47,455 bases of DNA from Microbispora triticiradicis (GCA_003260025.2 QFZU02000032.1:1-47455), one strand, 5' to 3'. Positions 25,818-34,575 are shown, counted from the first letter of the stretch. Numbers and translations are program-made. Notes: generated by a model from the sequence alone, not told the origin.

Positions 25818-28800
25818 CTATCTCTTGCGTTTTGACGGGCGGCGATTGGCTGGCTTGGTTCCGCCAAAAAGGAACCGCTTGATGCGCTCCCTAATGCTCT
25901 TCTGCTCTCCGCTCAGCCGGTTAAGTGGCTCCTTCGACAGCCAGGAGAGGTTTTCGATGACGATTGATCTCTTCCTGTTCATTTCATGAGGCGCGTCATA
26001 AAGGGACACCAGTTCCCAAGCAAGCTGTGACGTGACCGTGTTCTTCTTGCCGTAGGCCCGCTGACTGGCAGTGAGAGCGTCATAGAGCAAGGAGTGTGCT
26101 TTCGCCGTTTCGCCTTGCGCGTGGAGGGCGGTGGCAAGATTGGCGATCGCCATGAAAGTCTCGGGGTGCTCATCGCCGAGGATACGGCGACGCGCATCCA
26201 GCACCTGTTCCGCCGAAGCGCGGGCACGATCGTACTCACCTTGTGCATGGAGAGCGGCACCGAGGCTGACGATCGCGGAGAGAGTGTGGGGGTGCTCATC
26301 GCCGAGGAGACGACGACGCGCATCGAGCACCTGTTCCGCCAAAGCGCGGGCACGATCGTACTCACCTTGTGCATGGAGGGCGGCACCGAGGTTGGCGATC
26401 GCGTTGAGAGTGTGGGGGTGCTCATCGCCGAGGATACGGGAACGCGCATCGAGCACCTCTTCCGCCAAAGCGCGGGCACGATCGTACTCACCTTGTGAAC
26501 GGAGGGTGGTGGCGAGGTTGGCGATCGCGGTGAGGGCCTCGGGATGTTCATCGCCGAGGAGACGGCGACGCGCATCGAGCACCTGTTCCGCCAAAGCGCG
26601 GGCACGATCGTACTCACCTTGTGCACGGAGGGCGGTACCGAGGTTGGCGATCGCGTTGAGGGTGTCGGGGTGCTCATCGCCGAGGAGACGGCGACGCGCA
26701 TCGAGCACCTGTTCCGCCAAAGCGCGGGCACGATCGTACTCACCTTGTGCATGGAGAGCGGCACCGAGGCCAACGACCGCGTTGAGAGTCTCGGGGTGCT
26801 CATCGCCGAGGAGACGGCGACGCGCATCGAGCACCTGTTCCGCCAAAGCGCGGGCACGATCGTACTCACCTTGTGCATGGAGAGCGGCACCGAGGCCAAC
26901 GACCGCGTTGAGAGTCTCGGGGTGCTCATCGCCGAGGAGACGGCGACGCGCATCGAGCACCTGTTCCGCCAAAGCGCGGGCACGATCGTACTCACCTTGT
27001 GCATGGAGAGCGGCACCGAGGTTGGCGATCGCGTTGAGAGTGTGGGGGTGCTCATCGCCGAGGAGACGGCGACGCGCATCGAGCACCTCTTCCGCCAAAG
27101 CGCGGGCACGATCGTACTCACCTTGTGCATGGAGGGTGGCACCGAGGTTGGCGAGGTGCTCATCGCCGAGGAGACGGCGACGCGCTTCCAGTACCCGCTC
27201 CTCCAGCATGCGAGCCTGTCGATACTGTCCGGCGCTATGGAGGAGAGTTGCCTGGTAAGCCGAAGCAGTAACGGTTTCGAGGTTGTCCGCGCCAAGGACC
27301 GCGGTGAATGCTTCGACGAGCCGATTCTGCAGTTGAGTAGCCTGTGCCCACTGACCCAGTCTGTAGAGGGCTTCAACTAAATCTCGGCCAGCGCGCAGGG
27401 TGTCTACATCGTTTTCGCCGAGCTGTCGGATTCTAGCCTGATAGACCTCCTCCTGCGCTTGCCGCGCCCCGTAATGGTCGCCTCGATTCAGTAGGAGCAG
27501 CCCCTGGGTGTTGCGGCAGCGGAGATACTCGAGGGTGTCACTGGGAAGCTGCTTGGCCGACGTCAGCGCGTCCTCGAGGACTACAGCCGCGTGGTCCGAC
27601 CTTCCCCTGGCCAGGAGATATCGCGCGACCCTGTCCAGCAGATCGATCGTGTCCGTGATGTCGACGCGGAGCCGCCGGGCGTGCTGTGCGCTTGAGAGAG
27701 CGTGGGCGAGCATTGTTTCGCAGGTCGGCCAAGACACGGGATCACGTACCTCATTGGGAAACGCGGTGCTCATTGTCGCGAGCGCAAGCCCTGCCCAGCG
27801 GGACTCGTCCGCAGCGAGTTCAGTGCGGGTGACGGCTTGCACCATTCGATGGATCGACATGAGGCCGTCGCCGGTCTTGGCCAGGGAGTACTCCCTGAGA
27901 GCCTGCGTGGCCTCAGTACGGCGGAACGGGTCCGTCAGTGCCTCGGCCAACTCGGCAGGCATGCCCGGTACCGGAACGATCCGGTCCAACGGGATCGCCT
28001 CGGCCCCGAGGAACGCGGCGAGGCGAAACAGGGCCACGGCGGCCGAGGACTGGTCGGCCAGGCGATCGAAGGACACCCGCCACGTGGACGCGATTGTCTC
28101 CTGGTGATTTCCGTTTCCGCTTCGTCCCTTGATGAACAGTTCCGGCGACTGCTTCTGGAGTTGACTGAGGTAGTCGGTGGCGGCCATTCCGTCCGCGATG
28201 ACGCTCGCCGCCTGTGCCAGCGCCAGAGGCAGACATCCCAGGGCCTCTGCCAGATTCCTTGCAGTGTCAGCCGTGGATACCCCTCCCCACCGCCGCAGAT
28301 ATTCGACCGCGGCGGGGATGGAGAGAACGTCGAGGCGCCGGAATTCGGCATGGGGCCATTCCGACCGTCTGGAGGTGATGAGCACATGCCCCGCGTGCCT
28401 CTCAGGAAGCAGCGGTAAGAGTTCGTCGGGGTCCTCGGCGTTGTCGAAGATCAGTAGCCAGTTCTTCCGGCGGCGCAGTGACTGCCGAAGCGCCGCTATC
28501 GCCTGGTCATCCTGCTCGAACGGCAGACCCAACTCTGTGGCGAGCTCAACGTAGTCTCCCCGCAATGCGGTCGGATCCTCGGCCCTCACCCACCACACCA
28601 AGTCGTATGCAACGCCGTGTCGAGAAGCGTATTCGACGGCAACCTGGGTCTTACCCAGCCCACCCAGGCCGGTGATCACCTGAACTGCGGAGGTCGGGCG
28701 GCCCGCCCGCAGAGCGCGATACAGATCCGCCAGCGTGTCATCGCGTCCCATAAAACGCGGGTCAGGGCGTTGGCCGCGAAGTTGACACACCTCCTGCTCA

Positions 28801-29276
28801 GTGCCGGGAAACCGAACTCGCTTCCCGGATCTGTTGGGGAAGCCGGCTCGCGCGACCCGCTCCCCGCGCTCGGCCACCCCGGCCAGCAGACGCCGCCGGG
28901 CTTCATCCTCGTCGTCCACACCGCGGAGGTCGATCGGCACGAGTGCCCCTACCGACGGCGGGATCTCGCCGTCGCCCTCGTCCACAAGGACAGGAATCAG
29001 GGCTCGTTCCTTGCCCTGAAGTCCTTGGTACTGAGCGGCGGTACGAGCGGCCATATCCGCGTCAGACCCGTCAGACAGAACGTAGAGGGTGTGGCGGCAG
29101 GTGGACAGCGCCTCATCTATCTTGTCGAGACGGTTGTCCCCAGGCCGGATATCCCACGCCTTTAGAATCACTCCATATCCGGCGCTTTCCAGTTCGAACG
29201 CGATCCACTCCGCCCACTGCAAGTCAGTGTCCGCATGACTGACGAAAAATTCCGCAGTGTATTCGACATCCAACAC
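25818..29276 (-). CDS. TIR-NB-ARC-TPR (STAND) protein, probable anti-phage sensor
   Basis: 1152 residues from GTG 29276, 6-7 nt after AGGAG. TIR-like domain 1-150 (EFFVSHADTDLQWAEWIA, WDIRPGDN); NB-ARC NTPase with P-loop GLGGLGKT near 203, Walker B NWLLIFDNAED, sensor LITSRR and LGCLPLALA; a winged-helix part with SIHRMVQ; then TPRs from about 560 with an almost identical 42-residue array at about 690-1062; basic C-terminus. This is the layout of bacterial NLR-like STAND proteins, which oligomerise on sensing a trigger. Against the neighbouring TIR protein, the catalytic Glu position reads Ala77 (MAART), so this TIR may not be an NADase. Confidence 0.88.
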   Translation of the reverse strand: MLDVEYTAEFFVSHADTDLQWAEWIAFELESAGYGVILKAWDIRPGDNRLDKIDEALSTCRHTLYVLSDGSDADMAARTAAQYQGLQGKERALIPVLVDEGDGEIPPSVGALVPIDLRGVDDEDEARRRLLAGVAERGERVARAGFPNRSGKRVRFPGTEQEVCQLRGQRPDPRFMGRDDTLADLYRALRAGRPTSAVQVITGLGGLGKTQVAVEYASRHGVAYDLVWWVRAEDPTALRGDYVELATELGLPFEQDDQAIAALRQSLRRRKNWLLIFDNAEDPDELLPLLPERHAGHVLITSRRSEWPHAEFRRLDVLSIPAAVEYLRRWGGVSTADTARNLAEALGCLPLALAQAASVIADGMAATDYLSQLQKQSPELFIKGRSGNGNHQETIASTWRVSFDRLADQSSAAVALFRLAAFLGAEAIPLDRIVPVPGMPAELAEALTDPFRRTEATQALREYSLAKTGDGLMSIHRMVQAVTRTELAADESRWAGLALATMSTAFPNEVRDPVSWPTCETMLAHALSSAQHARRLRVDITDTIDLLDRVARYLLARGRSDHAAVVLEDALTSAKQLPSDTLEYLRCRNTQGLLLLNRGDHYGARQAQEEVYQARIRQLGENDVDTLRAGRDLVEALYRLGQWAQATQLQNRLVEAFTAVLGADNLETVTASAYQATLLHSAGQYRQARMLEERVLEARRRLLGDEHLANLGATLHAQGEYDRARALAEEVLDARRRLLGDEHPHTLNAIANLGAALHAQGEYDRARALAEQVLDARRRLLGDEHPETLNAVVGLGAALHAQGEYDRARALAEQVLDARRRLLGDEHPETLNAVVGLGAALHAQGEYDRARALAEQVLDARRRLLGDEHPDTLNAIANLGTALRAQGEYDRARALAEQVLDARRRLLGDEHPEALTAIANLATTLRSQGEYDRARALAEEVLDARSRILGDEHPHTLNAIANLGAALHAQGEYDRARALAEQVLDARRRLLGDEHPHTLSAIVSLGAALHAQGEYDRARASAEQVLDARRRILGDEHPETFMAIANLATALHAQGETAKAHSLLYDALTASQRAYGKKNTVTSQLAWELVSLYDAPHEMNRKRSIVIENLSWLSKEPLNRLSGEQKSIRERIKRFLFGGTKPANRRPSKRKR
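26094..27190. repeat. Tandem 126-bp repeat array coding for TPRs
   Basis: Eight repeat boundaries occur exactly 126 bp apart (the GTGCTCATCGCC mark at 26166, 26292, 26418, then a GTTCATCGCC variant at 26544, and 26670, 26796, 26922, 27048). A ninth at 27156 is only 108 bp on, an 18-bp in-frame deletion (GDEHLANLG in place of GDEHPHTLNAIANLG). Each unit encodes one 42-residue kinesin-light-chain-like TPR. Units differ by few bases, so the array has expanded or been homogenised recently. Long open frames on both strands here are by-products of the repeat. Confidence 0.92.
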
Positions 29277-29317
29277 ATAATCTCCTGGACTCCGCCGCCT
29301 GGCTTGCTTCTAGGGAA

Positions 29318-29791
29318 TCAGCGGCGGGAAGCGCCAGGGAAGCGGGTGTCACGTGGCACTCGGCTCACCGAGTCGGCAACGCCGGCCAGCAGTCGCTCGC
29401 GGGCCTCGTCCTCCTCTACGCCTACCAGGTCAATATAGACCAATGGCCCGAGCAGTGGAGCCACGTCGCATTCGGCAACCCTGACCGGAATGAATCGCTG
29501 TGTTTCCCCGAGCAACGTCTGACGATAGGCCGCCGTCCACTCCGCCCGGGTGAAGAGAGAAGCTAGATAGTTAGGTGAGAGCACACCTAGAGTGCGTCGG
29601 CAGGTCGCCAAGGCGTGATCCATGCCTGCCATGAAGTTGTCCCCAGGGCGGAAGTCCCATGCCTGAATCGTCGTCGTGTATCCAGCGGTCTCGAGTACTC
29701 CGGCGATCCATGTAGCCCAGTCCTCGTCCTTCCCGTTATAGGTGATGAAGAAATCCTTCGACTGGCTCACACCTGGACCGTTCGCCGCCAC
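29318..29791 (-). CDS. Stand-alone TIR domain protein, candidate NADase effector
   Basis: 157 residues from GTG 29791 after GGAGG. A single TIR domain: DFFITYNGKDEDWATWIA, then AWDFRPGDNFM, VLSPNYLASLF and RAEWTAAYRQ with the Glu (residue 84) in the position of the catalytic Glu of NAD-cleaving TIR domains. There is no other domain, signal or membrane segment. It precedes the TIR-NB-ARC-TPR gene by 41 bp on the same strand, so the two are likely co-expressed. Predicted to be the catalytic half of a two-protein system with that protein as sensor; the pairing is inferred from order and from the apparent loss of the Glu in the larger protein. Confidence 0.85.
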   Translation of the reverse strand: MAANGPGVSQSKDFFITYNGKDEDWATWIAGVLETAGYTTTIQAWDFRPGDNFMAGMDHALATCRRTLGVLSPNYLASLFTRAEWTAAYRQTLLGETQRFIPVRVAECDVAPLLGPLVYIDLVGVEEDEARERLLAGVADSVSRVPRDTRFPGASRR

Positions 29792-29874
29792 GGTGCCTCC
29801 GCTGACGCTGGGATGAACCTCTTAACTCTACGCAACCTGCCAGCGCGCCGCACACCGATGCGGTCGACGTGAAT

Positions 29875-29884
29875 GAGACGTCTC
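29875..29884. promoter_or_regulatory. GAGACGTCTC palindrome upstream of the TIR operon
   Basis: A perfect 10-bp palindrome in the 229-bp gap before the first TIR gene, about 84 bp upstream of its start. It could be an operator. The rest of the gap (29792-30020) shows no gene. Confidence 0.3.
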
Positions 29885-30020
29885 TTAGAATCGTCCATAT
29901 TCCGGATTAAGTGACTGCCGAAAATGCATAATGGCGGCACCGGAGAGCCCAAAGGTTCCGTACTCGTCGTCGATCGCCTGGAGCGTCCGCGCTGTGCCGC
30001 ACCTTTTCCCCGGGCGGGGG

Positions 30021-30941
30021 TCAGAGGTAGGTGACGCCGGTCAGGTCTTCGGCGGCGGTCCAGAGGCGGCGCCCGACGGTGGGGTCGGCCGCGTGCGCGC
30101 TGGGGCGGACCTCGACGACCCGGCCGCGCGTCTCGAAGAGGCCGGACGGCCCGAAGAACTGGCCGCCGCGCACGCCGGGCGCGGTCGCGGCGAAGAGCTG
30201 GGGCAGCGCCCCCCGCTCGGCCGGCTGCGTCACCAGCAGCCCGCCTCGGGCGAAGATCCGCCCGATCCGGCCGCGGTGCTCCCAGGCCCGGGGGGTGAGA
30301 TTGCTTCTGGACAGCCCGGGATGGGCGACGACGCTGACGACCGGTGATCCGGCGGCGCGCAGGCGGCGGTCGAGTTCGAGGCCGAAGGCGGTGGTGGCGA
30401 GCTTGGAGCGGCCGTACGCGCGACTGGCGTTGAAGTCGCGCCGCGACATCAGGTCGTCGAAGTCGAGGCGGGCGTTCTTGTGGGTGATCGAGCTGAGGCT
30501 GACCACCCGTGCGGCGTCCGCCCGGCCGAGACTGCCGAGCAGCAGGCCGGTGAGGGCGAAGTGGCCCAGCATGTTGGTGCCGAGCTGGAGCTCGAACCCG
30601 TCGGCCGTCGTGCGGGCCGGGCCGAGGAGGACCAGACCGGCGTTGTTGACCAGCAGATCGATCGCCGGGAATCCGGCGGTCATGCCCGTCGCGAACGCGC
30701 GCACCGATGCGAGCGAGGCCAGGTCGAGCTCCCGCACCTCGATCCCGGCCCGTGGCGCGGAGCGCCGGATCGCCTCGGCCGCCCGCTCGCCCGCGGCGAC
30801 GTCGCGTACGGCCATCACGACGTGTGCCCCGTGACGGGCGAGTTCGGTCGCGGTGACCAGGCCGAGTCCCGAGTTCGCGCCGGTGACGACGGCGACCCGG
30901 CCGTGCTGGTCGGGGATGTGGCTGGCGTTCCATTCGGTCAT
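30021..30941 (-). CDS. SDR-family oxidoreductase (retinol dehydrogenase-like)
   Basis: 306 residues. TGANSGLG cofactor motif near residue 20, NNAG near 98, catalytic Ser in VVSLSSITHK and YGRSK near 174: a classical NADP-type SDR of the WW-oxidoreductase/retinol dehydrogenase-like branch, which often reduces or oxidises lipophilic or xenobiotic carbonyls. Divergent from the XRE regulator at 31043, a common arrangement in actinomycetes in which the regulator controls the SDR. Substrate unknown. Confidence 0.87.
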   Translation of the reverse strand: MTEWNASHIPDQHGRVAVVTGANSGLGLVTATELARHGAHVVMAVRDVAAGERAAEAIRRSAPRAGIEVRELDLASLASVRAFATGMTAGFPAIDLLVNNAGLVLLGPARTTADGFELQLGTNMLGHFALTGLLLGSLGRADAARVVSLSSITHKNARLDFDDLMSRRDFNASRAYGRSKLATTAFGLELDRRLRAAGSPVVSVVAHPGLSRSNLTPRAWEHRGRIGRIFARGGLLVTQPAERGALPQLFAATAPGVRGGQFFGPSGLFETRGRVVEVRPSAHAADPTVGRRLWTAAEDLTGVTYL

Positions 30942-30986
30942 GGCGACGACGCTAGGACGGGGTCGCCGGGACTCGGTCGTACGCGT

Positions 30987-30997
30987 TTCCCTGGGAA
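30987..30997. promoter_or_regulatory. TTCCCtGGGAA inverted repeat between SDR and regulator
   Basis: Perfect 5-1-5 inverted repeat in the 101-bp divergent gap, 46 bp from each gene. It is the best operator candidate for the regulator at 31043. Confidence 0.4.
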
Positions 30998-31042
30998 CGC
31001 CGGACCTACCTTCGGCGCGGACCGCGGCGGCAGACTGTCGTC

Positions 31043-31957
31043 ATGGCTGTCGACCACGCGTACGCCCGTGAGCTCGGTGACTTCCTGCGTGCCCGGCGCG
31101 GCCGGTTGCGCCCGCAGGACGTCGGCCTGGAGCCGGGGCCCCGGCGCAAGGTGGCCGGCCTGCGACGTGAGGAGGTCGCGCTGCTGGCCGGGCTGAGCAC
31201 CGACTACTACCAGCGCATGGAGCAGGGCCGCGAGGTGCGGCCCTCCGACGAGGTGCTCGACGCCCTCGCCTCCGCGCTCGACCTCGACGACGAGGAACGC
31301 CGGCATCTGTTCACCCTCGCCCGGGCGGCACGGCGACCGGCGGCCGTCCGCACGCGCCGCGCGCCGGAGCGCGTGCCGGACGGCACAAGGCGACTGCTGC
31401 ACGTCATGGGCACTCCCGCGGTCGTGCTCGGCCGCCATCTCGACGTGCTCGCGTGGAACACGCTCGCCGAAGCGCTGCTCGGCGATCCGGCCACCCTGCC
31501 GCCGGGGCGGCGGAACATGCTCATGGTGCTGTTCGAGGATCCCGGGACCCCTGCGCGCTGCCCCGACTGGGAGACCACCGCCCTGCAGTACATCGGCATG
31601 TTGCGGGCCGCCGTCGCGACCGATCCGACCCATCCGCGCGCCACGACGATCATCGGTGAGCTGAGCATCCGCAGCGCGGACTTCCGCCGGCTCTGGGCGC
31701 GGCACGAGGTGCGTGAGACGGTTCACGGGACGAAGCTGTTCCGGCATCCCCAGGTGGGCGAGCTCACCCTCGACTGGGACGTCTATCCCCTGCCCGGAAA
31801 TCCCGGGCCGGTCCTGCTCGTCTACACGGCCGAGCCCGGCACCGCGGACGACGAACGCGTCCGCCTGCTCGCGTCCCTGCACGCCTCCCGGGATTCGCGG
31901 ACGGCCCGACTGTCCGAAGCGGCGCGCCGGCGGGCACTCGAACCCCGGACTCCGTGA
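31043..31957 (+). CDS. XRE-family regulator with MmyB-like ligand domain
   Basis: 304 residues. N-terminal helix-turn-helix (LRREEVALLAGLSTDYYQRMEQGR, about residues 40-63) preceded by ELGDFLRARRGRLRPQDVGL, the standard opening of this actinobacterial family. From about 105 on is an MmyB-like ligand-binding (PAS-like) domain (PAVVLGRHLDVLAWN, ATTIIGELSIRSADFRRLW, LTLDWDVYPLPGNPG). MmyB-like domains bind a hydrophobic ligand such as a fatty acid in the crystallised example. Divergent SDR at 30941 is the likely target. Confidence 0.9.
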   Translation: MAVDHAYARELGDFLRARRGRLRPQDVGLEPGPRRKVAGLRREEVALLAGLSTDYYQRMEQGREVRPSDEVLDALASALDLDDEERRHLFTLARAARRPAAVRTRRAPERVPDGTRRLLHVMGTPAVVLGRHLDVLAWNTLAEALLGDPATLPPGRRNMLMVLFEDPGTPARCPDWETTALQYIGMLRAAVATDPTHPRATTIIGELSIRSADFRRLWARHEVRETVHGTKLFRHPQVGELTLDWDVYPLPGNPGPVLLVYTAEPGTADDERVRLLASLHASRDSRTARLSEAARRRALEPRTP

Positions 31958-31976
31958 CCCCCGCCGTCGAACCCCT

Positions 31977-33245
31977 CTATGTGCAGGTCTTCGTCTCCGG
32001 CGTGCAGAATTCGACCTCGGGGTAGCGCGCCGACGGCCTGTCCAGCAGGGGCTGTGGCCTACCGCGCAGGTGCAGGTCGAGGAAGGCTCGGACGTACCTG
32101 CGGGTGATGTCCACGGAGCGGCTTCCGCGGAGCTCACTGCCGAGGTCGACGCCGATCTGCTGAGCCAGCAGGTCGTAGTCGCTGAAGGACGGGTGCACCG
32201 CTCCGGCCACCACGAGCCAGCGCTTCCACCCGGTCAGATGTGCCCAGTCGCGGTCCCAGGTGGCGTCCTCTCCCCCCGGGCTGTGCAACGGCTGGCCCAG
32301 GAACAGGAACGGGCGCGCCACCCCGCTCGCGGGGATCGGGGCGAACATGAGGCCGTCCATGTTGATTCCGGCGCGCACCCGGGAGTCCTTCAGCATCGTC
32401 TCGGCGGCGCTCGCGCCTCCGAGGGAAGTGCCCGCCATCGCGATCCGGGACGCGTCGATCAGCGAGGCGCCCGTCCACCTGGCGTGCGGACCGGTCAGCT
32501 GATCGATCACGAAGGAGACGTCGGCCGCCCGGTTCCTCACCGCTTTCGCACCGAAGTCGTCGACGCCTTCGAGTTCGCACGCGGCGCAGGTCGTCAGCCG
32601 CCCGTCCGGGAACGTGGTGGCGAAGGTCTCGTACGTGTGGTCGACGCCGGCCACCACGTAGCCTCTGCTCGCCAGTTCCTCGGCCAGGGCCGTGAGCGAG
32701 CTGCGGGGGTCGGTGAAGCCGGGAGAGAGCACGACAAGGGGCAGGGTGTGTCGGCGTCCCGCCGGTCCGGCGCCGCTGAACGCGTGGGTCCGCGTTCTGC
32801 TCAGCACGTCGGGCGGCACGCCCGTCACCCCTTTGCCCTTCAGGATGAGCTCCGACTCCCTGGGCGTCATGTAGGGCGCCCGCCGTCCGTTCCGGGACTT
32901 CGCCGGATACCAGAGGGAGACCATGAGCTCCCTCGACCTGGCCGCGGGGACCCAGGGGTCGGGGCGCGAGGTGTCCTCCAGACGCAGGGACGTCGTGCCG
33001 ACCGGATGGGGACCGGTCGGCTCGGGCAGATACGGCCTGCCGCTCGACGTGACCGAAGAGCCGGCGGAGGCGTGTGCGGGAGAGGCGGACGCCGGCGTCC
33101 AGGAGGCGGAGACCGTCAGGGTGAGCAGTCCGGCGACCGCGGCCAGGCCGGCCCGCAGGATCCGGTCGGTCAGAGCCGGAGGACTCTGGTCATGCCTGGT
33201 GAGGGCCTCGGCTCTCGGCGCGGCGTGCGGATCTTCGTATGGCAT
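31977..33245 (-). CDS. Secreted alpha/beta hydrolase (PAF-acetylhydrolase/cutinase-like)
   Basis: 422 residues from ATG 33245 (MPYEDPHAAP), with AGGA 9 nt upstream. Residues about 50-85 hold a hydrophobic stretch (LRAGLAAVAGLLTLTVSASW) and an Ala-Ser-rich region as in a signal peptide, although the segment before it is unusually long; a later start is possible. The hydrolase part has LPLVVLSPGF (oxyanion region), the nucleophile elbow AGTSLGG and the His in GAVHPSFSD. Cys pairs (TTCAACELE and FCTPETKTCT) fit an extracytoplasmic protein. The fold resembles platelet-activating-factor acetylhydrolase and polyester hydrolases. Substrate unknown. Confidence 0.82.
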   Translation of the reverse strand: MPYEDPHAAPRAEALTRHDQSPPALTDRILRAGLAAVAGLLTLTVSASWTPASASPAHASAGSSVTSSGRPYLPEPTGPHPVGTTSLRLEDTSRPDPWVPAARSRELMVSLWYPAKSRNGRRAPYMTPRESELILKGKGVTGVPPDVLSRTRTHAFSGAGPAGRRHTLPLVVLSPGFTDPRSSLTALAEELASRGYVVAGVDHTYETFATTFPDGRLTTCAACELEGVDDFGAKAVRNRAADVSFVIDQLTGPHARWTGASLIDASRIAMAGTSLGGASAAETMLKDSRVRAGINMDGLMFAPIPASGVARPFLFLGQPLHSPGGEDATWDRDWAHLTGWKRWLVVAGAVHPSFSDYDLLAQQIGVDLGSELRGSRSVDITRRYVRAFLDLHLRGRPQPLLDRPSARYPEVEFCTPETKTCT

Positions 33246-33410
33246 GGCTTGATCCTGCGAGGCCCGAACCCGGCGCGGTATCGGCCGAAGGTATGGTCGG
33301 CGCCGTCCGAGTAGCACTTCAGGCCGGTTCGCGGAGCGCGCCGGGCCGGGCCGGGCCTACGGCATCCTCGCCCCGCACCACCGGCACACACAAGGATCGC
33401 CAGACGACGA

Positions 33411-33438
33411 AAGCCCAGGCCGATGACGACCTGGGCTT
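33411..33438 (-). terminator. Terminator hairpin after tRNA-Lys
   Basis: AAGCCCAGG and CCTGGGCTT form a perfect 9-bp stem with a 10-nt loop, 10 bp beyond the tRNA 3' end; on the minus strand it is followed by TTTCGTC. Good match to an intrinsic terminator for the tRNA transcript. Confidence 0.75.
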
Positions 33439-33448
33439 CCGGATTGGG

Positions 33449-33522
33449 TGCGCCGCCAGGGACTCGAACCCCGGACCCGCTGATTAAGAGTCAGCTGCTC
33501 TAACCAACTGAGCTAGCGGCGC
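33449..33522 (-). tRNA. tRNA-Lys (anticodon CTT)
   Basis: The minus strand reads GCGCCGCTAGCTCAGTTGG at its 5' end and folds as a cloverleaf. The acceptor stem GCGCCGC/GCGGCGC pairs fully, the anticodon loop is CTCTTAA with CTT at 33488-33486, and the T arm carries GGTTCGAGTCC. 74 nt; no CCA is encoded at the 3' end. tRNA genes are common integration sites, but no integrase is visible here. Confidence 0.97.
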
Positions 33523-33622
33523 AGAGCTCTTAGAGGTTATCGCACACCTCAGAGCGCTCAAAATCGGGCCGGAGCGGAGCGACGTCCGGCCCGGCGGCCC
33601 CGGTCGGCTCATGCGGCCCGAG

Positions 33623-34411
33623 TCAGCTCATGCGGCGCAGGATGCGGGCGGCCGTGCGCGCCAGCAGGTCGATCTGCTCCTCCGTGTACGCCGCCGACCC
33701 GTTGGAGCGGATCCAGCCCGCGACGCGGCGGGGATAGGCGACGGTCAGCCCCTCGCCGGTCAGGACGCCGCCCCAGGCCTTGATCTTTCCACCGTGCACG
33801 GCGAGCACCGGGGCGATCGTCACCGCGATCCCGGTCTCCTTGGTCAGCAGCGCGGCCATCGACTCGGCGGCGGAGATCAGGCCCTTGGCGACAGAGGTGC
33901 CGAACCTCTCGTCGAAGAAGAGCCGCTCGCCGTACCGCGCGATGAGGGTGTCGGGCGACCACGCCTCGTTGTCCACGATCCACACGCCGCCGGGGCCGAT
34001 GACGAGGTGGTCGATCGACGCCTCTCCGGGGACGGCCCGGCCGTCCATGACCCGGTAGCCGCGACGGCGCAGCATGAGACGCAGCAGCCGCCCGGTGCGC
34101 ACCTCGCCGCGGCGCTTGCCCCGCCACACCGCCGTGCGCTCGTACAGCCGCCAGGCGACGAACCAGTCCACGCCGCCCGCCAGGGCACCCAGCACGACTC
34201 CCGCGACGAACGGGTTCAGCCCGAGCCGCGAGCCCAGCAGGTTGCCGACGACGAAGCCCGCGACCGCGATGGCGGCCCGTATCCGGATCCGGTTCTTGCG
34301 CCCGGCGAACCAGAACGTCACGTACAGGTTCTGCGGCGATGCGCCGGTGAACTTCTCGTCTTTCGGCACATAGATGGAACCGTTTGGCACGCCAACCCCC
34401 ACAGTCTGCAT
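33623..34411 (-). CDS. Membrane-associated NERD-like protein with altered active site
   Basis: 262 residues. A short N-terminal part is followed by two hydrophobic segments (IRAAIAVAGFVVGNLLGSRL and PFVAGVVLGALAGGVDWFVA). Then a NERD (nuclease-related) domain: GEVRTGRLL, IDHLVIGPGGVWIVD. Active NERD domains continue with E/D-x-K, but here the sequence is DNEAW, so the catalytic Lys appears replaced by Glu. It may be an inactive or altered nuclease fold at the membrane. It stands alone between tRNA-Lys and the TetR gene. ATG 34411 fits the start. Confidence 0.78.
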   Translation of the reverse strand: MQTVGVGVPNGSIYVPKDEKFTGASPQNLYVTFWFAGRKNRIRIRAAIAVAGFVVGNLLGSRLGLNPFVAGVVLGALAGGVDWFVAWRLYERTAVWRGKRRGEVRTGRLLRLMLRRRGYRVMDGRAVPGEASIDHLVIGPGGVWIVDNEAWSPDTLIARYGERLFFDERFGTSVAKGLISAAESMAALLTKETGIAVTIAPVLAVHGGKIKAWGGVLTGEGLTVAYPRRVAGWIRSNGSAAYTEEQIDLLARTAARILRRMS

Positions 34412-34530
34412 GCGGCTTTCTCCCGGGATACCCGAGCGGGAATCCCAACCCTCCTAAGGTGAGGGAAGTAATGCGATTCCGCCAGTCCTTGGATCACGCA
34501 TTACCAGGCAGCGCAGTCCACCAGGCGGCG

Positions 34531-34549
34531 ACCGACCAGTCGGTATGCT
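34531..34549. promoter_or_regulatory. Operator overlapping the -10 box of the TetR gene
   Basis: ACCGACCAGTCGGT (34531-34544) is a 6-2-6 inverted repeat running directly into TATGCT (34544-34549), a -10 box. The same 18-base string, with one difference, stands at 39782-39799 in front of the acyl-CoA operon. Repressor binding here would block its own promoter. Confidence 0.75.
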
Positions 34550-34575
34550 TGGGCCGGATGACGAAGGAGGTCGAG

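Noticed and set aside
26094-27190. CRISPR array from the regular repeats
   Set aside because: Units are 126 bp, contiguous and coding with no unique spacers, and there are no cas genes.
26094-27380. Two long plus-strand open frames opposite the TPR array (and one minus-strand frame)
   Set aside because: They exist because the 126-bp unit has no stops in several frames; their translations are repetitive copies with no known domain, while the minus-strand frame shows clear TPRs in a TIR-NB-ARC protein.
33449-33522. tRNA-Lys as attachment site of an integrated element carrying the TIR island
   Set aside because: The island ends about 3.6 kb away, I see no duplicated tRNA end and there is no integrase gene.
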